64,000 nt of DNA from Desulfovibrio sp. (GTDB lineage Bacteria; Desulfobacterota; Desulfovibrionia; Desulfovibrionales; Desulfovibrionaceae), in the NCBI GenBank assembly GCA_024683955.1, contig JAIKXS010000073.1:17427-81426 (forward strand), in the 5' to 3' direction. The position numbers were made by a program, and so were the translations under genes. The notes beneath the pieces are model-generated. The model was not told where the DNA came from. It did no database searches and saw nothing but the letters and a program-made list of their open reading frames with translations. Positions 1 to 9,315 of the stretch are shown in pieces (positions within the stretch are counted from its first letter, which is position 1; each line of letters begins with the position of its first letter).

Positions 1-846
1 GGTACGCAGGGGAGGACTTACTTTGCAGGCCGCATTATAGCCTTCAAGAGAAGTCTCATCGAGAAGAAGATAGTGCGGACATGTTTCCGCCGTCACGTTG
101 ACGCCGCGTTCCTTTCCCCATTTGATCACATCCACCGTCAGCGCACTTGAGACGTGGGCGATATGCACGGGAAGACGAAGATATTCAGCAAGCATAATAT
201 CGCGGGCCGCCTGCAAGGCCTCCCCAACCACCGGCTGCCCCTTAAGTCCCAACCGCCCGCTCATTTCTCCTTCGTTCATCACCCAGTTGACGGCCAGAGT
301 GGGATCTTCGCAGTGATCGATCACCGTAAGACCAAAGTCTGCGGCGTATTCCAGAATCCGCCGCATCACTTCCGTGCTGGCAAGAGGTCTGCCGTCGTTT
401 GAAAGAGCAACGCAGCCCGCCTCCTTTAGTTCCGCGACAGGGGCAAGCTCTTCTCCCGCAAGATTCTTTGTTGCGGCACCTATGGGATGCAGCTTTGGAC
501 CGTCAGGATGGCTTTTCCGCGCCTTTTCGAGCATAAAACGCGTCACCTGGGCATTGTCGTTAACAGGTCTTGTATTGGCCATGCACATAACCTGGCCGAA
601 CCCGCCGTGAAGGGCTGCGTTAAGCCCCGTCTCAATGGTTTCCTTGTATTCAAACCCGGGCTCCCTGAGATGCACGTGCGCGTCAATAAAACTCGGCATC
701 AGCACCAATTTTTCACCGTCCGTAACGGAGCACGACTCAGGGAGCGGGATATGACCTGCGGGCCCCATGGCAACGATCCTGTCATCTTGGAAAAGAAGAT
801 CGACGAGAGCCTCAAGATGCAGCACATTCTTTATACACGAGTACAC
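1..846 (-). CDS. pyrC: Dihydroorotase (partial, 3' end beyond window)
   Basis: Third step of de novo pyrimidine synthesis: reversible cyclisation of carbamoyl-aspartate to dihydroorotate in the cytoplasm. The reverse strand reads 282 residues without a stop to the window edge. The metal-binding signature DAHVHLREPG is near residue 60, and ETCPHYLLLDE followed by CKVSPPLRT is at the open end, as in class I dihydroorotases. No upstream ATG fits. I chose a GTG at 846 because GGAGGT lies 6 nt before it. The gene starts 13 nt after the pyrB stop, so the two are co-transcribed. The C-terminal part lies outside the window, so completeness cannot be judged. Identity is firm; the GTG start is probable. 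Confidence 0.93.
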   Translation of the reverse strand, partial: MYSCIKNVLHLEALVDLLFQDDRIVAMGPAGHIPLPESCSVTDGEKLVLMPSFIDAHVHLREPGFEYKETIETGLNAALHGGFGQVMCMANTRPVNDNAQVTRFMLEKARKSHPDGPKLHPIGAATKNLAGEELAPVAELKEAGCVALSNDGRPLASTEVMRRILEYAADFGLTVIDHCEDPTLAVNWVMNEGEMSGRLGLKGQPVVGEALQAARDIMLAEYLRLPVHIAHVSSALTVDVIKWGKERGVNVTAETCPHYLLLDETSLEGYNAACKVSPPLRT

Positions 847-859
847 AGAACCACCTCCG

Positions 860-1798
860 TCACTTTCTGGTGGCTAGTAAATACAAGACTGCCATACGAA
901 CCGCCACGCCGGCAGCGACCTGGTCAAGAATCAGACTGGAAGCGGAATCAGCCACCTCATCCGCTATCTCAAGACCTCTATTCAGAGGACCCGGGTGTAA
1001 AATACTCACGGAATGGCATGCACCTTCAAGATGACGCGCTGTGAGACAGAATCGCCTGGAATATTCTGCAAGGCTCGGCAGAAGGCCAGCCTGCTGACGT
1101 TCCAGCTGCAGTCGTAGGCACATGACGGCATCGACGTTCTTCACTGCTTCGTCAAGATCCGAATATACCTCAACAGGCCAGCTTGCCACGCCAGCCGGCA
1201 TCAGGGTCCTCGGACCGCACAGCCGAACATGAACGCCAAGCTTGTTCAGCAGCACGACATTGGACCTGGCGACCCGAGAATGGGCGATATCACCGAGTAT
1301 GAGCAGCCTCTTCCCTGAAAACTCACCGTTCCAGGCCTTGCGAAGGCTGTAGCAGTCAAGAAGAGCCTGCGTTGGATGGGCGTGCCATCCGTCCCCCGCA
1401 TTCACTACACCGCACGAAAGATGGTTTGCCAAAAAAAGCGAGGCACCGCTTGAAGAATGCCGGACTACTATAACGTCTGGATTCATGGCCTGTAATGTCA
1501 GGGCCGTATCAAGAAGACTTTCTCCTTTGTTCAGACTGGATCCGGACTGGGACAGGGCATGAGTGTCCGCTGAAAGGCGTTTCCCGGCCACATCAAAGGA
1601 GGTTTTTGTTCGGGTGCTGTTTTCAACAAAAAGCAAAACGATGGTCCTTCCCTGGAGTGTTGGAACCTTGCGGACCGGACGTTTGTTTATTTCCTCAAAA
1701 CTTCTAGCCAAATCAAGCAGGTGAAATACATCAGACCGACTCAACTGACTTGTATCGAGCAGATCTTTATGCTGCCAGAGGTACCGATTATCGCTCAT
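860..1798 (-). CDS. pyrB: Aspartate carbamoyltransferase catalytic subunit
   Basis: Condenses carbamoyl phosphate and aspartate in pyrimidine synthesis. The 312-residue protein beginning [15 protein letters not shown] has the usual length for PyrB. It carries the carbamoyl-phosphate motif [11 protein letters not shown] near residue 58, [14 protein letters not shown] in the middle and LHPGPLNRG near the C-terminus. The frame stays open about 42 codons upstream, but that extension has no family similarity, while GGAG sits 6 nt before the ATG at 1798; an ATG one codon earlier (1801) is possible. It leads the pyrB-pyrC operon. No regulatory pyrI subunit gene follows. pyrR, the likely regulator, is 14 kb away at 16221. 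Confidence 0.95.
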   Translation of the reverse strand: MSDNRYLWQHKDLLDTSQLSRSDVFHLLDLARSFEEINKRPVRKVPTLQGRTIVLLFVENSTRTKTSFDVAGKRLSADTHALSQSGSSLNKGESLLDTALTLQAMNPDVIVVRHSSSGASLFLANHLSCGVVNAGDGWHAHPTQALLDCYSLRKAWNGEFSGKRLLILGDIAHSRVARSNVVLLNKLGVHVRLCGPRTLMPAGVASWPVEVYSDLDEAVKNVDAVMCLRLQLERQQAGLLPSLAEYSRRFCLTARHLEGACHSVSILHPGPLNRGLEIADEVADSASSLILDQVAAGVAVRMAVLYLLATRK

Positions 1799-2134
1799 CA
1801 TTCTCTCCTGCTTCAAGAACCTAAAGTGCATTTTTCTGGCCTTAGCAAGGGGGCTCGACAACGCAGTCGAAGGGGTGGCTCCCTCACGAAGCAAGCTGAC
1901 GTACGCCGGGCACACACCGTACAAGATCTGCCTAGCGCATCGATCACATGTGCGCGGTCAAGAACGTACACTTTCCGTGACTCTCGACAAAAATGCTGCG
2001 CGCACTTTTTTCCCTCCTAGCATTTTTTACGCATATTTTACCCTCATTGCAAGAAAAAGCTCCGCAAGATCCTAACGCATTCTGACAACTCCCTTAGCCA
2101 AAGGAAGCCGTGTCAGCCGCACCGATCCGGTGTT
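1799..2134. other. Intergenic region upstream of pyrB
   Basis: Roughly 330 bases between the pyrB start and the IS relic. It should hold the pyrBC promoter on the minus strand. A TTGCAA...TAAAAA pair with a 17-nt spacer can be read on the minus strand around 2025-2055, but it is weak. No PyrR-type leader attenuator or other gene was recognised. Confidence 0.3.
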
Positions 2135-3280
2135 TTGAGGATTCTCTCCGAAATACCCGACTACTTCAGAAAGGGTTCACACTCTTCATTCTCAGACGTT
2201 CAGGTCATACGGTTTCCGGTTGAGCGGGAACGTCCAGTGCAGAGCAGCCTAACGGACGGCAACGGTCTGCCTTTAAACAAGAAAGTGCAGCTCAACCTCT
2301 CTGTTCAGTATGATCGTCACACGATTTTTCCACCGCTGTTCGGACCTTCTCTTGCCATCCTCAATGCAACGCAACAAAGTCGTTCCTTTTTTCACTGCAC
2401 ATACCAAAATCCGTTGTGCTGCTGTCTTTATCAGTATTGTTTATTTCTAATCACGAAAATGGAGATGATAAAAAAGCGTCCTTCTCATAAATTGAGACCA
2501 CCGCACGGCAAAATTCAAACAACATATAAGATATTATTGAATAAATATACTATAGACTATATTTGTGACAGGCTTTCTTTTCGTCGTTTTATTGGACTCG
2601 GCATGACGGATGACGTGCCAGATGCCACGACCTTCTGCCTTTTTCGACAGGATTTGCCGGGACAAAAACTTAGCGAAAGCCTCTTCCATATCGTTTTGAG
2701 CCAGCTTCTTAAAAAAGGTGATTTCAGGCAGGGCGTCCGCGTGGACGCAACGGTTGCAGAATCGTCAAGACGTCCTCGAACGACGCCGGACGTTGTACCG
2801 CAGGACAGGGCTGAAGTTGATGCAGATGCCCGGCATGTTACCGTTTCCCTCTCAGACGATACGGAAGCAGTATGGGTGTATATGACGGCCGCTCCCACCC
2901 ATGGATTTGTTGCAGGCGGACATGTCACTCCCGCAAATCGAAGCGATATGAATGAGCTTGGACAGCTGCTGTCAGAAATACCTGCTGAGATACGTGGACG
3001 CTGCTATGCAGACAAGGGATATACCGGCAACTCCAATCGCACCGTTGTTCGCCAAAAAGGATTCAAAGACGGTATTATGGAAAAAGCTGTACGAGGCAAG
3101 CCCCTGAGCCAATGGCAGAAGATCCGCAACAAGAGCATTTCTTCTGTACGTTGTGGTATAAAACGAATCTTGTTCGTGCACGAACACTCTGCTCTGCTTG
3201 GGATCCGTGCGCCCAAAAACCGTGAAAACGATCAAAAAGGCCATAAAAATGTAAGAAATCGCGAAGAAATGGATACATAG
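2135..3280 (+). pseudogene. Decayed IS5-family transposase
   Basis: A DDE transposase relic. From about position 2555 the reading frame matches IS5-type transposases: ICDRLSFRRFIGL, then VPDATTFCLFRQDL, the first catalytic Asp in VRVDATVAESSRRPRT (near 2740) and the second in YADKGYTG (near 3015). The third catalytic residue should be Glu in a CVVERTFG-like motif, but the sequence reads CGIKRILF, so the Glu is lost, and the following C-terminal part is scrambled. The first 140 or so codons of the open frame do not look like any transposase N-terminus. I therefore call it inactive. It marks the left side of the effector islet. Confidence 0.8.
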
Positions 3281-3443
3281 TAGCGAAAATTTTTCACACC
3301 GAGCCGAAAAATTCCCATACGACCATATTATTCAGCGTTCTTACTTTGCGAGTAGTTGTGGCGGCGCTCCGATTTCTGTTTTGCGACAGTACATTGAAAA
3401 TCAGCGCTTCCCAAGCTGAAAAGGCAAAGATTCCAGTTGAGGT

Positions 3444-3485
3444 GCGCCGTAAAAGCCCGTCCTGAAGGACGGGCTTTTACGGCGC
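3444..3485. terminator. Perfect 19-bp hairpin, likely bidirectional terminator
   Basis: Left arm 3444-3462, loop TGAA 3463-3466, right arm 3467-3485, with no mismatch in 19 pairs. The stem contains an A4/T4 block rather than ending in a separate T tract. It lies about 35 bp past the stop of the chaperone gene on the minus strand and about 160 bp past the IS5 relic on the plus strand, so it can serve both. Confidence 0.7.
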
Positions 3486-3518
3486 GTTGTATAAAATGCT
3501 TCTTTTGGGCAACTATTG

Positions 3519-3965
3519 TTAAGCTTTCAGGTTAAATCCTGACGGAAGGCCGGCCTCCGCGTCATTCTCCGAGTGTGTTGCATGCCCGAGCTGCTTCTTC
3601 CATGAAATGACCTGGGCGAGAAAACGGTTGACGGCCTGTTCAAGGGCGGTGCAGTCAGCAAAATTTTCATCATGGCGCTTCCACAGCACCACGTTGCCCA
3701 GGGCTTCGTGCACGGCAATGGCGGCCCCGCCCGTCTGCGCCCCCAGCAGGGAGGCCGTAAGCAGTTTCAGGCAGGCTTTGCCGTCGTGCAGGGGAGCGGG
3801 GCCTAACTCCGCATGGAAGAGCACGGAACAATCATCCGGATTGGGTGTAAAGGTGATTTCATGCTCGTTGTCAAAAAGCATGGCCACGCTGCCGTTGTCA
3901 TCGAACTGCAGAGGGCCGACGCCGATTTTTTCCGCCAGTTCTTGCATCACATTGTTGAATTGCAT
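3519..3965 (-). CDS. CesT/SycE-like type III secretion chaperone
   Basis: A 148-residue acidic protein that looks like a class I type III secretion chaperone. These small homodimers bind the N-terminal region of one effector and keep it secretion-competent. Visible support: MQFNNVMQELAEKIG start helix, then DDNGSVAMLFDNEHEITFTPNPDD and VLFHAELGPAP strands, GKACLKLLTASLLGAQTGGAAIAVHE, and a helical tail, the alpha-beta pattern and length of CesT/Tir chaperones. AAGGGA lies upstream of the ATG at 3965. It begins 31 nt after the stop of the giant putative effector, so the pair forms one minus-strand operon, the usual effector/chaperone arrangement. No secretion apparatus gene is in the window. 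Family assignment is by pattern, not by search. Confidence 0.75.
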   Translation of the reverse strand: MQFNNVMQELAEKIGVGPLQFDDNGSVAMLFDNEHEITFTPNPDDCSVLFHAELGPAPLHDGKACLKLLTASLLGAQTGGAAIAVHEALGNVVLWKRHDENFADCTALEQAVNRFLAQVISWKKQLGHATHSENDAEAGLPSGFNLKA

Positions 3966-3996
3966 GGGGCATCCCTTGGTTTTTACATGGAAAGCA

Positions 3997-6900
3997 TTAA
4001 TGGTAAAATTTGGAAAGTATGGGAAACATCTGGCTGTTGTTTCGGATAACGTCTTCAAAGCGCTGCATGTACTGGTCGCTCGGCACTTCCCAATCCTTCT
4101 CGAACTCCGCGGCGTTTTCTGCTTGAAGTTTTTCGAACTGCTCCCGAAAGTGATCGACCTCTGCATTCGTCTTTGCTTCAATAATTTTTATCTGGAGATC
4201 CATACTTTCCTGACGGCGCTTGCAGATCGGGTTGGTCAGGCGCTGCAGCAGGTCGGCCTCCTTGGCGAGCTGAGCGCGTATCTTTTCAGCCTCCCTGTCC
4301 GTAATCTCCCCGTTTTTGCCGAGCAGGAAGAGGAACTTCTTTATGTCAAAGTCGGCCGTGCGACCAATGTCAAGTGAATCGGCCGCGTTGAGCAGCATGG
4401 CCTCCAGGGTCTGTCCCTTGTGTGCGTCTATGCTGTCCTTGACCTGCTGTTCGTAGTCTTCGCCCATGGTGTCTTCGCCGAACATTTTCCTCATGGCTTC
4501 GACGGTTATATCCGCGCTGCGGCCTTCCCAGCGGTCACTCCCGCCTCCCTTGCGGCCCAGGTCATGCCCGGCTATGCCACAGAGCACGGCGTTTCTGTCT
4601 ACCTTGATGCCCCGCGCCTCCAGAATGTTGCACAGCACATTGGCGAAGATGTACGCCCTGGCGATGTGATTGCGGCCGTGAACGGAAGTCCCCTTCTCAA
4701 AGGTTTTTTCGTGATTGATGTAGCCGTCCATCACCGAGATGAGGAATTTGCGGCGGTCCGCCTCGTTCTGCGGCATTTTTTCCGGATGCGCGGGAACCGG
4801 GAACGGCGGGTAGCCCGGATACGTTGCATCAAACTTTTCGGCGAAATCGGGAAATGATTCCCTGATGGCATCGCGCACGGGCTTCTGTACCAGAGAGAGG
4901 CCGCCGATAAAGGACGGCGTTCGGGGAAAGTCCTGCCCGGCGACGCGGCAGGAATTATTTGCATTTAGTGAAAGAAACGAGTGGGCAAGTCTGAGGTTAG
5001 CAGAGTCGGGGAAGTCCATACATACTCTATTTATGGTTTCAAGCTGCCCGAGAAACGCCATCATTTCCGGACCGGCCAGGCGGGAGGAAAGCTTTTTCAG
5101 CGCGTCCCCGGCCATGGGCGGATCACCATGCTGCAGCAGGACAAGCGACATGTTGGAAACACGGTCCTGCTCGGAAATCTTGTCGTCAGGGCCGATCTCG
5201 ATACCCTGTTGCTCGAACGATTCCAAAATTGGCCCGATGTCCTTGTCAAAATTTCCGGCAAGCGCATTGATGCGCACGAATATCTGTGCGGGCGTGAGGG
5301 GCGGTTCAGCCTCCGCTATTTCCTTGAAAAGCTTGGCCTGCTCATTGGCGTGTTTGAGGATAACCCGCATCTCATCCGGGGTGCGCAGCGCCTTGGCGGC
5401 GACCACCCAGGAGGTGATGGCGGTCTTTTGCGCTCCGGTGATCTCCATCTTTTCCAGTTCGCGCAGCAGTTCTGCCTTCAGGCGGAGGATGGGGAGCGCC
5501 ACCTCGTTAAAGCAGTTTTCCATCAAGTTGTCCAGAGTGCCGCTCTTGGCCTTGGCCAGCTGTTTATGCACTGCGCGTTCGAATTTGTCCGCCAGCATGT
5601 TCAGGGCATTGCCTTCCAGGCGGAGCGCGCCCTTAGGCAGGCCCTGCGTCAGTTCGGGATGCATCCTTCTCAGGGAAGCGATCTTTTCGTCCAGTGTCGA
5701 AATGACATCTTCAATGGTTTTGTTCAGCTCGGAAGGATCTATGTGCTTCAGGTTGAACGCCTCCTGCTCTTTCAAGGTGATTTGGTCGGCATCGTCGTCT
5801 ACCGAATCCGGGTTATCATCAAAGATGGTGACCTTGATGCCGGTTTCTTTCTGATACGCTTCAGCCTGGACGCGCACTGCGGCCTTTTCTTCGTTGGGCA
5901 CGTCCCCCATGTTGATGCGGATTTCAGCGATGTCCCTGATGGGAACGATAGGCCCCTGTATCTGCGCCTCGATATAAGGCACGTGCTCGAGCACGGCATT
6001 AGGCCGTGCGCCATCACGGTTTTGCAGCGTGGCGCGGGCCAGGTTGTTGCCGTCCACGGAATCCATCTGCGTGACGAGCGATTCCAGGTTGTCGTGGGTC
6101 GCCATATTGCGGCGGGTCGCCTCGGCGTCGCCGAAACACTCCGTAAGAAAGGCGTTGAATGTGCTGAGCATATCATCGCACTGCTCCAGATTCCCTTCAA
6201 AGTGCGCCTTGATGCTTTCAGGCAGCTCCTTTTTGAGCGTAAAAACGTCAGCCAGCTCGTCCGGAAATTTGGCAATCTTGTCCAGAAGCGCCTCAAAGTC
6301 TTTGCGTTCCTTGGAATTCGGGTCCTTGAGGGCGTTGATGAGGCTTTGTGGGATGTCCTTGCCGAAGCGCTGCCGCGTTGCATGGTTGTTCACGCCATCC
6401 AGCAGGCGGTAGAAATTCTCACGCCGTTTCTCTTCGACGTTGATGCGCGGGGAAACAAAGGAGTCGTTGACAGTATATGTCGCACGTTTGGCCACGTGAG
6501 GCTTCAGCACGATGGCCGAGCTGCCGTAGCCTGCCCTGTCGGTAATCGCGCCGCCCTTATGCCCCCTGATGTTGAGCGCTCCGTAGAGGGGCCTTTCGTC
6601 GGCCTGAACGTTGTGCCCCTTGAACTCGGGAAAGAGCAGCTCTTCCGTCGAGTTGCGCTCGTCAAGGTAGCCCGCTCCTTTGGGGTCAGTCCCCTGGTTA
6701 TGCAGGTGGAAAATGTTGACCATGGGGGAATTGGGATTTTTGAAGATAGAGTTCGTCCCGTCTAAAAGATACTTCGTCTGCATGTTCATGGTGAGTTCCT
6801 GCTTGCGCAGTGTATCGCCAATCTCCTTCACGGTGACGTTATCAAGTTTGCGGGCCTTGAGCTTTTTCTGTTCGCCCGCTGCCGTCCTTTCGCGTATGGT

Positions 6901-7653
6901 TGAGCTTGAGGCGGCCGTTTCCGTCAGTGCCACCAGGTTGGCCGCCGAGATGTCAAGTTCCTCCACATGCTTTTCCGCGTTGCCGACGCTGCCGAACTGG
7001 ACCGTCAGCGGCTTGGGGGCCTCCACATCATCGTCCTGCTTTGCCGCGCCTCCCGGATTGCCGGCGTTCTGTGCCATCTGCTCGTTTATGGAGCGGTTGC
7101 TGATCTCCTTAATCACCAGCGCCTGCAGGTCGAAAAGCTGTGCCGCCGTTGCTCTTGCATCGCCGGCCTTGGGGTTGGTCTGCCCCTCGTGCTGAAGCGC
7201 GGTCTGCAGAAGGTCCATCTCTGCCGAGCAGAACGTTTGGTACACAGCCGAAAGCTCCCTGTTGGAAAGGCTCTGCACCGTGGCGCTGAATGTCCACATG
7301 GTGTCCATCTTCTGCTCTTCCGAGAGTTGATCAAGTTTATCCAGACGGTCTGTCTGCAGCTGCATGGCCTTCAGCGCCCCCAGAAGCCCCTTTGCATCAA
7401 GGGAGCCTGTGCGGCTATGCAACGTTTGCAGCGCGTCAGCCGCATTTTTTTGCAGCCCCTCTGTGCCCCGGGCGATTTGTGTCGCTGTAGTAAACCCGGC
7501 AAAAGGAATATTCGCGGATTTTATTTCGTCAAGGCGTATTGGGGAACCCCTGCCAATCTGCACCGTGTGATTGCCGAAAACTCCCGTGCTTTCCGTGATG
7601 CCGCGCGAAGCCAGTTCCTTGCGTATAATAGAGTCTGCCTTAATCTGTGACAT
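3997..7653 (-). CDS. Putative type III effector: DUF3626-like domain plus HD phosphohydrolase domain
   Basis: A 1218-residue protein with no signal peptide or membrane segment. Start ATG at 7653 is preceded by GGAGA at 6 nt; the frame is open 47 codons further without a better site. Residues 1-250 are helical and polar, as expected of a secretion/chaperone-binding region. Residues about 300-570 resemble DUF3626: ERPLYGALNIRGH (353-365), then GYGSSAIVLKPHV, and PYIEAQIQGP (559-568). Residues about 640-860 are helical and charged. Residues about 975-1100 form an HD domain: HGRNHIAR (H992, H996), GHDLGRKGG (H1030, D1031), DAHKG (H1078) and AADSLD (D1092). The tail is coiled-coil-like. The downstream CesT-like chaperone suggests secretion into host cells. 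Substrate is unknown; the DUF3626 part may have an ADP-ribosyltransferase-like fold, which is my inference. Confidence 0.75.
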   Translation of the reverse strand: MSQIKADSIIRKELASRGITESTGVFGNHTVQIGRGSPIRLDEIKSANIPFAGFTTATQIARGTEGLQKNAADALQTLHSRTGSLDAKGLLGALKAMQLQTDRLDKLDQLSEEQKMDTMWTFSATVQSLSNRELSAVYQTFCSAEMDLLQTALQHEGQTNPKAGDARATAAQLFDLQALVIKEISNRSINEQMAQNAGNPGGAAKQDDDVEAPKPLTVQFGSVGNAEKHVEELDISAANLVALTETAASSSTIRERTAAGEQKKLKARKLDNVTVKEIGDTLRKQELTMNMQTKYLLDGTNSIFKNPNSPMVNIFHLHNQGTDPKGAGYLDERNSTEELLFPEFKGHNVQADERPLYGALNIRGHKGGAITDRAGYGSSAIVLKPHVAKRATYTVNDSFVSPRINVEEKRRENFYRLLDGVNNHATRQRFGKDIPQSLINALKDPNSKERKDFEALLDKIAKFPDELADVFTLKKELPESIKAHFEGNLEQCDDMLSTFNAFLTECFGDAEATRRNMATHDNLESLVTQMDSVDGNNLARATLQNRDGARPNAVLEHVPYIEAQIQGPIVPIRDIAEIRINMGDVPNEEKAAVRVQAEAYQKETGIKVTIFDDNPDSVDDDADQITLKEQEAFNLKHIDPSELNKTIEDVISTLDEKIASLRRMHPELTQGLPKGALRLEGNALNMLADKFERAVHKQLAKAKSGTLDNLMENCFNEVALPILRLKAELLRELEKMEITGAQKTAITSWVVAAKALRTPDEMRVILKHANEQAKLFKEIAEAEPPLTPAQIFVRINALAGNFDKDIGPILESFEQQGIEIGPDDKISEQDRVSNMSLVLLQHGDPPMAGDALKKLSSRLAGPEMMAFLGQLETINRVCMDFPDSANLRLAHSFLSLNANNSCRVAGQDFPRTPSFIGGLSLVQKPVRDAIRESFPDFAEKFDATYPGYPPFPVPAHPEKMPQNEADRRKFLISVMDGYINHEKTFEKGTSVHGRNHIARAYIFANVLCNILEARGIKVDRNAVLCGIAGHDLGRKGGGSDRWEGRSADITVEAMRKMFGEDTMGEDYEQQVKDSIDAHKGQTLEAMLLNAADSLDIGRTADFDIKKFLFLLGKNGEITDREAEKIRAQLAKEADLLQRLTNPICKRRQESMDLQIKIIEAKTNAEVDHFREQFEKLQAENAAEFEKDWEVPSDQYMQRFEDVIRNNSQMFPILSKFYH

Positions 7654-7851
7654 ATACTGTCTCCGGGTTAAATTGCCTGCTGGGAGGCATTGATTCTTTC
7701 TGTAGCGCCTTGAAAGCGCTTTGTCTGCATCAGGCCTCTTGCGAATGCCGCAAGCGCGGAGGGTACCCATTGGGGAGAAAATCATTCGTCCCAAGCTTTC
7801 CAGGAGCCCGCGTCGATGCGAGTTTTTACTGTCGCTAGCCTGACAACCGGT

Positions 7852-8280
7852 CTAAGTTATCAGCCTGTCAATGTGTTCCTTGTTCTCACCGTAAGCACTG
7901 TCAGTGATTTCGTCTGTTATGTGCTTAACGGGGCTTGAACAATTAGAAAAATCGGTGCGCAGCCCGGTTTTTACGAATTTCCACAGTCTCTCTGTCAGAT
8001 TCAAATTGGGACTGCAGGCCGGGCTGTAATCCTGATGAATGCCAGGTTTCTCTTCAAGATCCGTCACCGGCTTGAACTTTCGGTACCGCACGTTATCAAG
8101 GATAAGGAGGTGACGCACCTGATTGAGCGGAATTGGCAGGTATCCCTGATAAAAAACACTTCATTCTGCCCGAATGGCTTCACAATACCTTGATTCATCT
8201 GTTCGGCCTGTTCTTTATGGGTAATTACGCAGTGTTCGGCAGCGACCATCCTCTATTTGCAGCAGCTGCCCTGCAAAGAC
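7852..8280 (-). pseudogene. IS630-family transposase C-terminal relic (copy 1)
   Basis: On the minus strand the frame 8118-7852 encodes HLLILDNVRYRKFKP and YSPACSPNLNLTERLWKF, the second-Asp and Glu regions of IS630/Tc1-type DDE transposases (typically LVLDNARYQ and LPxYSPxLNxIExLWK). Only the last 88 or so codons survive in one frame. The sequence up to about 8280 carries traces in other frames broken by stops, and no N-terminal helix-turn-helix domain is recognisable. Inactive remnant on the right side of the effector islet. Confidence 0.7.
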
Positions 8281-8837
8281 CCTGTTGACTGATATTCTGA
8301 CAATATCCTTAATTTTCTCAGAACCAGTGAAGCAGCCCTACATGGTAGCTTGTTTTTCTTATAAGGGGCTGAACTCTCTGATAGAGACAACTGCTTCGAT
8401 TTTCTAGACTCCTCTACTGGCAACTATCGAAAGGCGCCGTGAATATTTTGTCGCCAACATGCCTGCGCAGGCATTGTTATCGGTTATGCTGAACGCAGCA
8501 ACGCTCTCGCAGGCCCTTTTGTCTGTGTACGGGAAGAGTCTGCTCGATATTGATTTCTTCGCCTCATTCACTCACGCGCTGCACTGTTTTGTTTTGCCAC
8601 CGACGTGTCTGATGGTAAAGTCGCAATCTTCATTTTATATACTGCCATCTTAAGAAGCGAAACATCTTACATTTTACTCTGCTTTCCAGATGGTCATGGG
8701 CTCGATCTTTCCCGTGGAATGTATTGCTATTTTACTTAGGAGTCATCCCCGTCGATTCGTCGACACACCGATAGACAAATATGTCGAAGTTTAAATTCAC
8801 CTGGATCTCAATGGAGGTTGACGTTTCCACAGAGTAA
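8281..8837. other. Degenerate stretch between two IS630 relics
   Basis: About 560 bases with no credible gene. An open frame at 8459-8653 on the plus strand encodes 64 residues, but they match nothing I know, and its neighbourhood is decayed insertion sequence DNA. The region is best read as transposon debris. Confidence 0.4.
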
Positions 8838-9197
8838 ACTGACACACATAAATATCAGCTATTTATTGAGCATTCGGCCTTATCAGTCTTCAACGATTTT
8901 ATGATACGGATTATTCTTGACAAGTATTTGGCGCATACGTCCAAAGCAGTGCTTGCCTATCTTGCCGGTAAAATAAGTCGTTTCCAATTTGCGTTTACTC
9001 CTGCACTCTCATCCTGGCTGAATCTTGTGGAACGTTTTTTCGGCAAAATGGCTAGTCAATGCCTGAATAAGCCAAGGGTGAAGTCAAAAGAGGAGCGTAT
9101 CGTAATTATTACTCGTTTGATGGATGATGCTAATAATGCCCCGGTAATCTATTATTGGAAATGGAATCTTGAAGATATCGTGAGTGCTTTTAATTAG
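8838..9197 (+). pseudogene. IS630-family transposase C-terminal relic (copy 2)
   Basis: The plus-strand frame from 8838 encodes about 119 residues ending at 9197. It reads IRIILDKYLAHTSKAVLAYL, then FQFAFTPALSSWLNLVERFFGKMASQ and RVKSKEER, closely following the IS630 catalytic C-terminal half (typically IxLVLDNHSAHTSKE and TPxHxSWLNLIExFFSKMARQ). The Asp of LDN and the Glu of LVERFF are present, but the N-terminal half with the first catalytic Asp is missing after an upstream stop at 8835. It belongs to a different IS630 subgroup from the relic at 7852 and lies in the opposite orientation. Confidence 0.78.
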
Positions 9198-9258
9198 TAA
9201 GATTATTAACAGAACTAACTACTAGATATGTATGAGATTGCATGAGACAGAAAATTCC

Positions 9259-9302
9259 AAAAAAAACAGGTCCCATGCGGTTTTTAAACTGCATGGGACC
9301 TG
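9259..9302 (-). terminator. Intrinsic terminator of tRNA-Leu
   Basis: A 17-bp stem (one G-T wobble) with a 2-nt loop spans 9267-9302. On the minus strand it is followed by an eight-T tract (9266-9259). It begins 13 nt after the end of the tRNA. Confidence 0.85.
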
Positions 9303-9315
9303 ATGAAATCGTGGA

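Noticed and set aside
1799..1924. N-terminal extension of PyrB
   Set aside because: The open frame adds 42 codons, but these have no similarity to the family, and a proper ribosome-binding site precedes the internal ATG.
8459..8653. 64-residue plus-strand frame as an IS66-type fragment
   Set aside because: A short run (VANMPAQAL) looks faintly like IS66 transposases, but the following residues do not align. Too weak to call.
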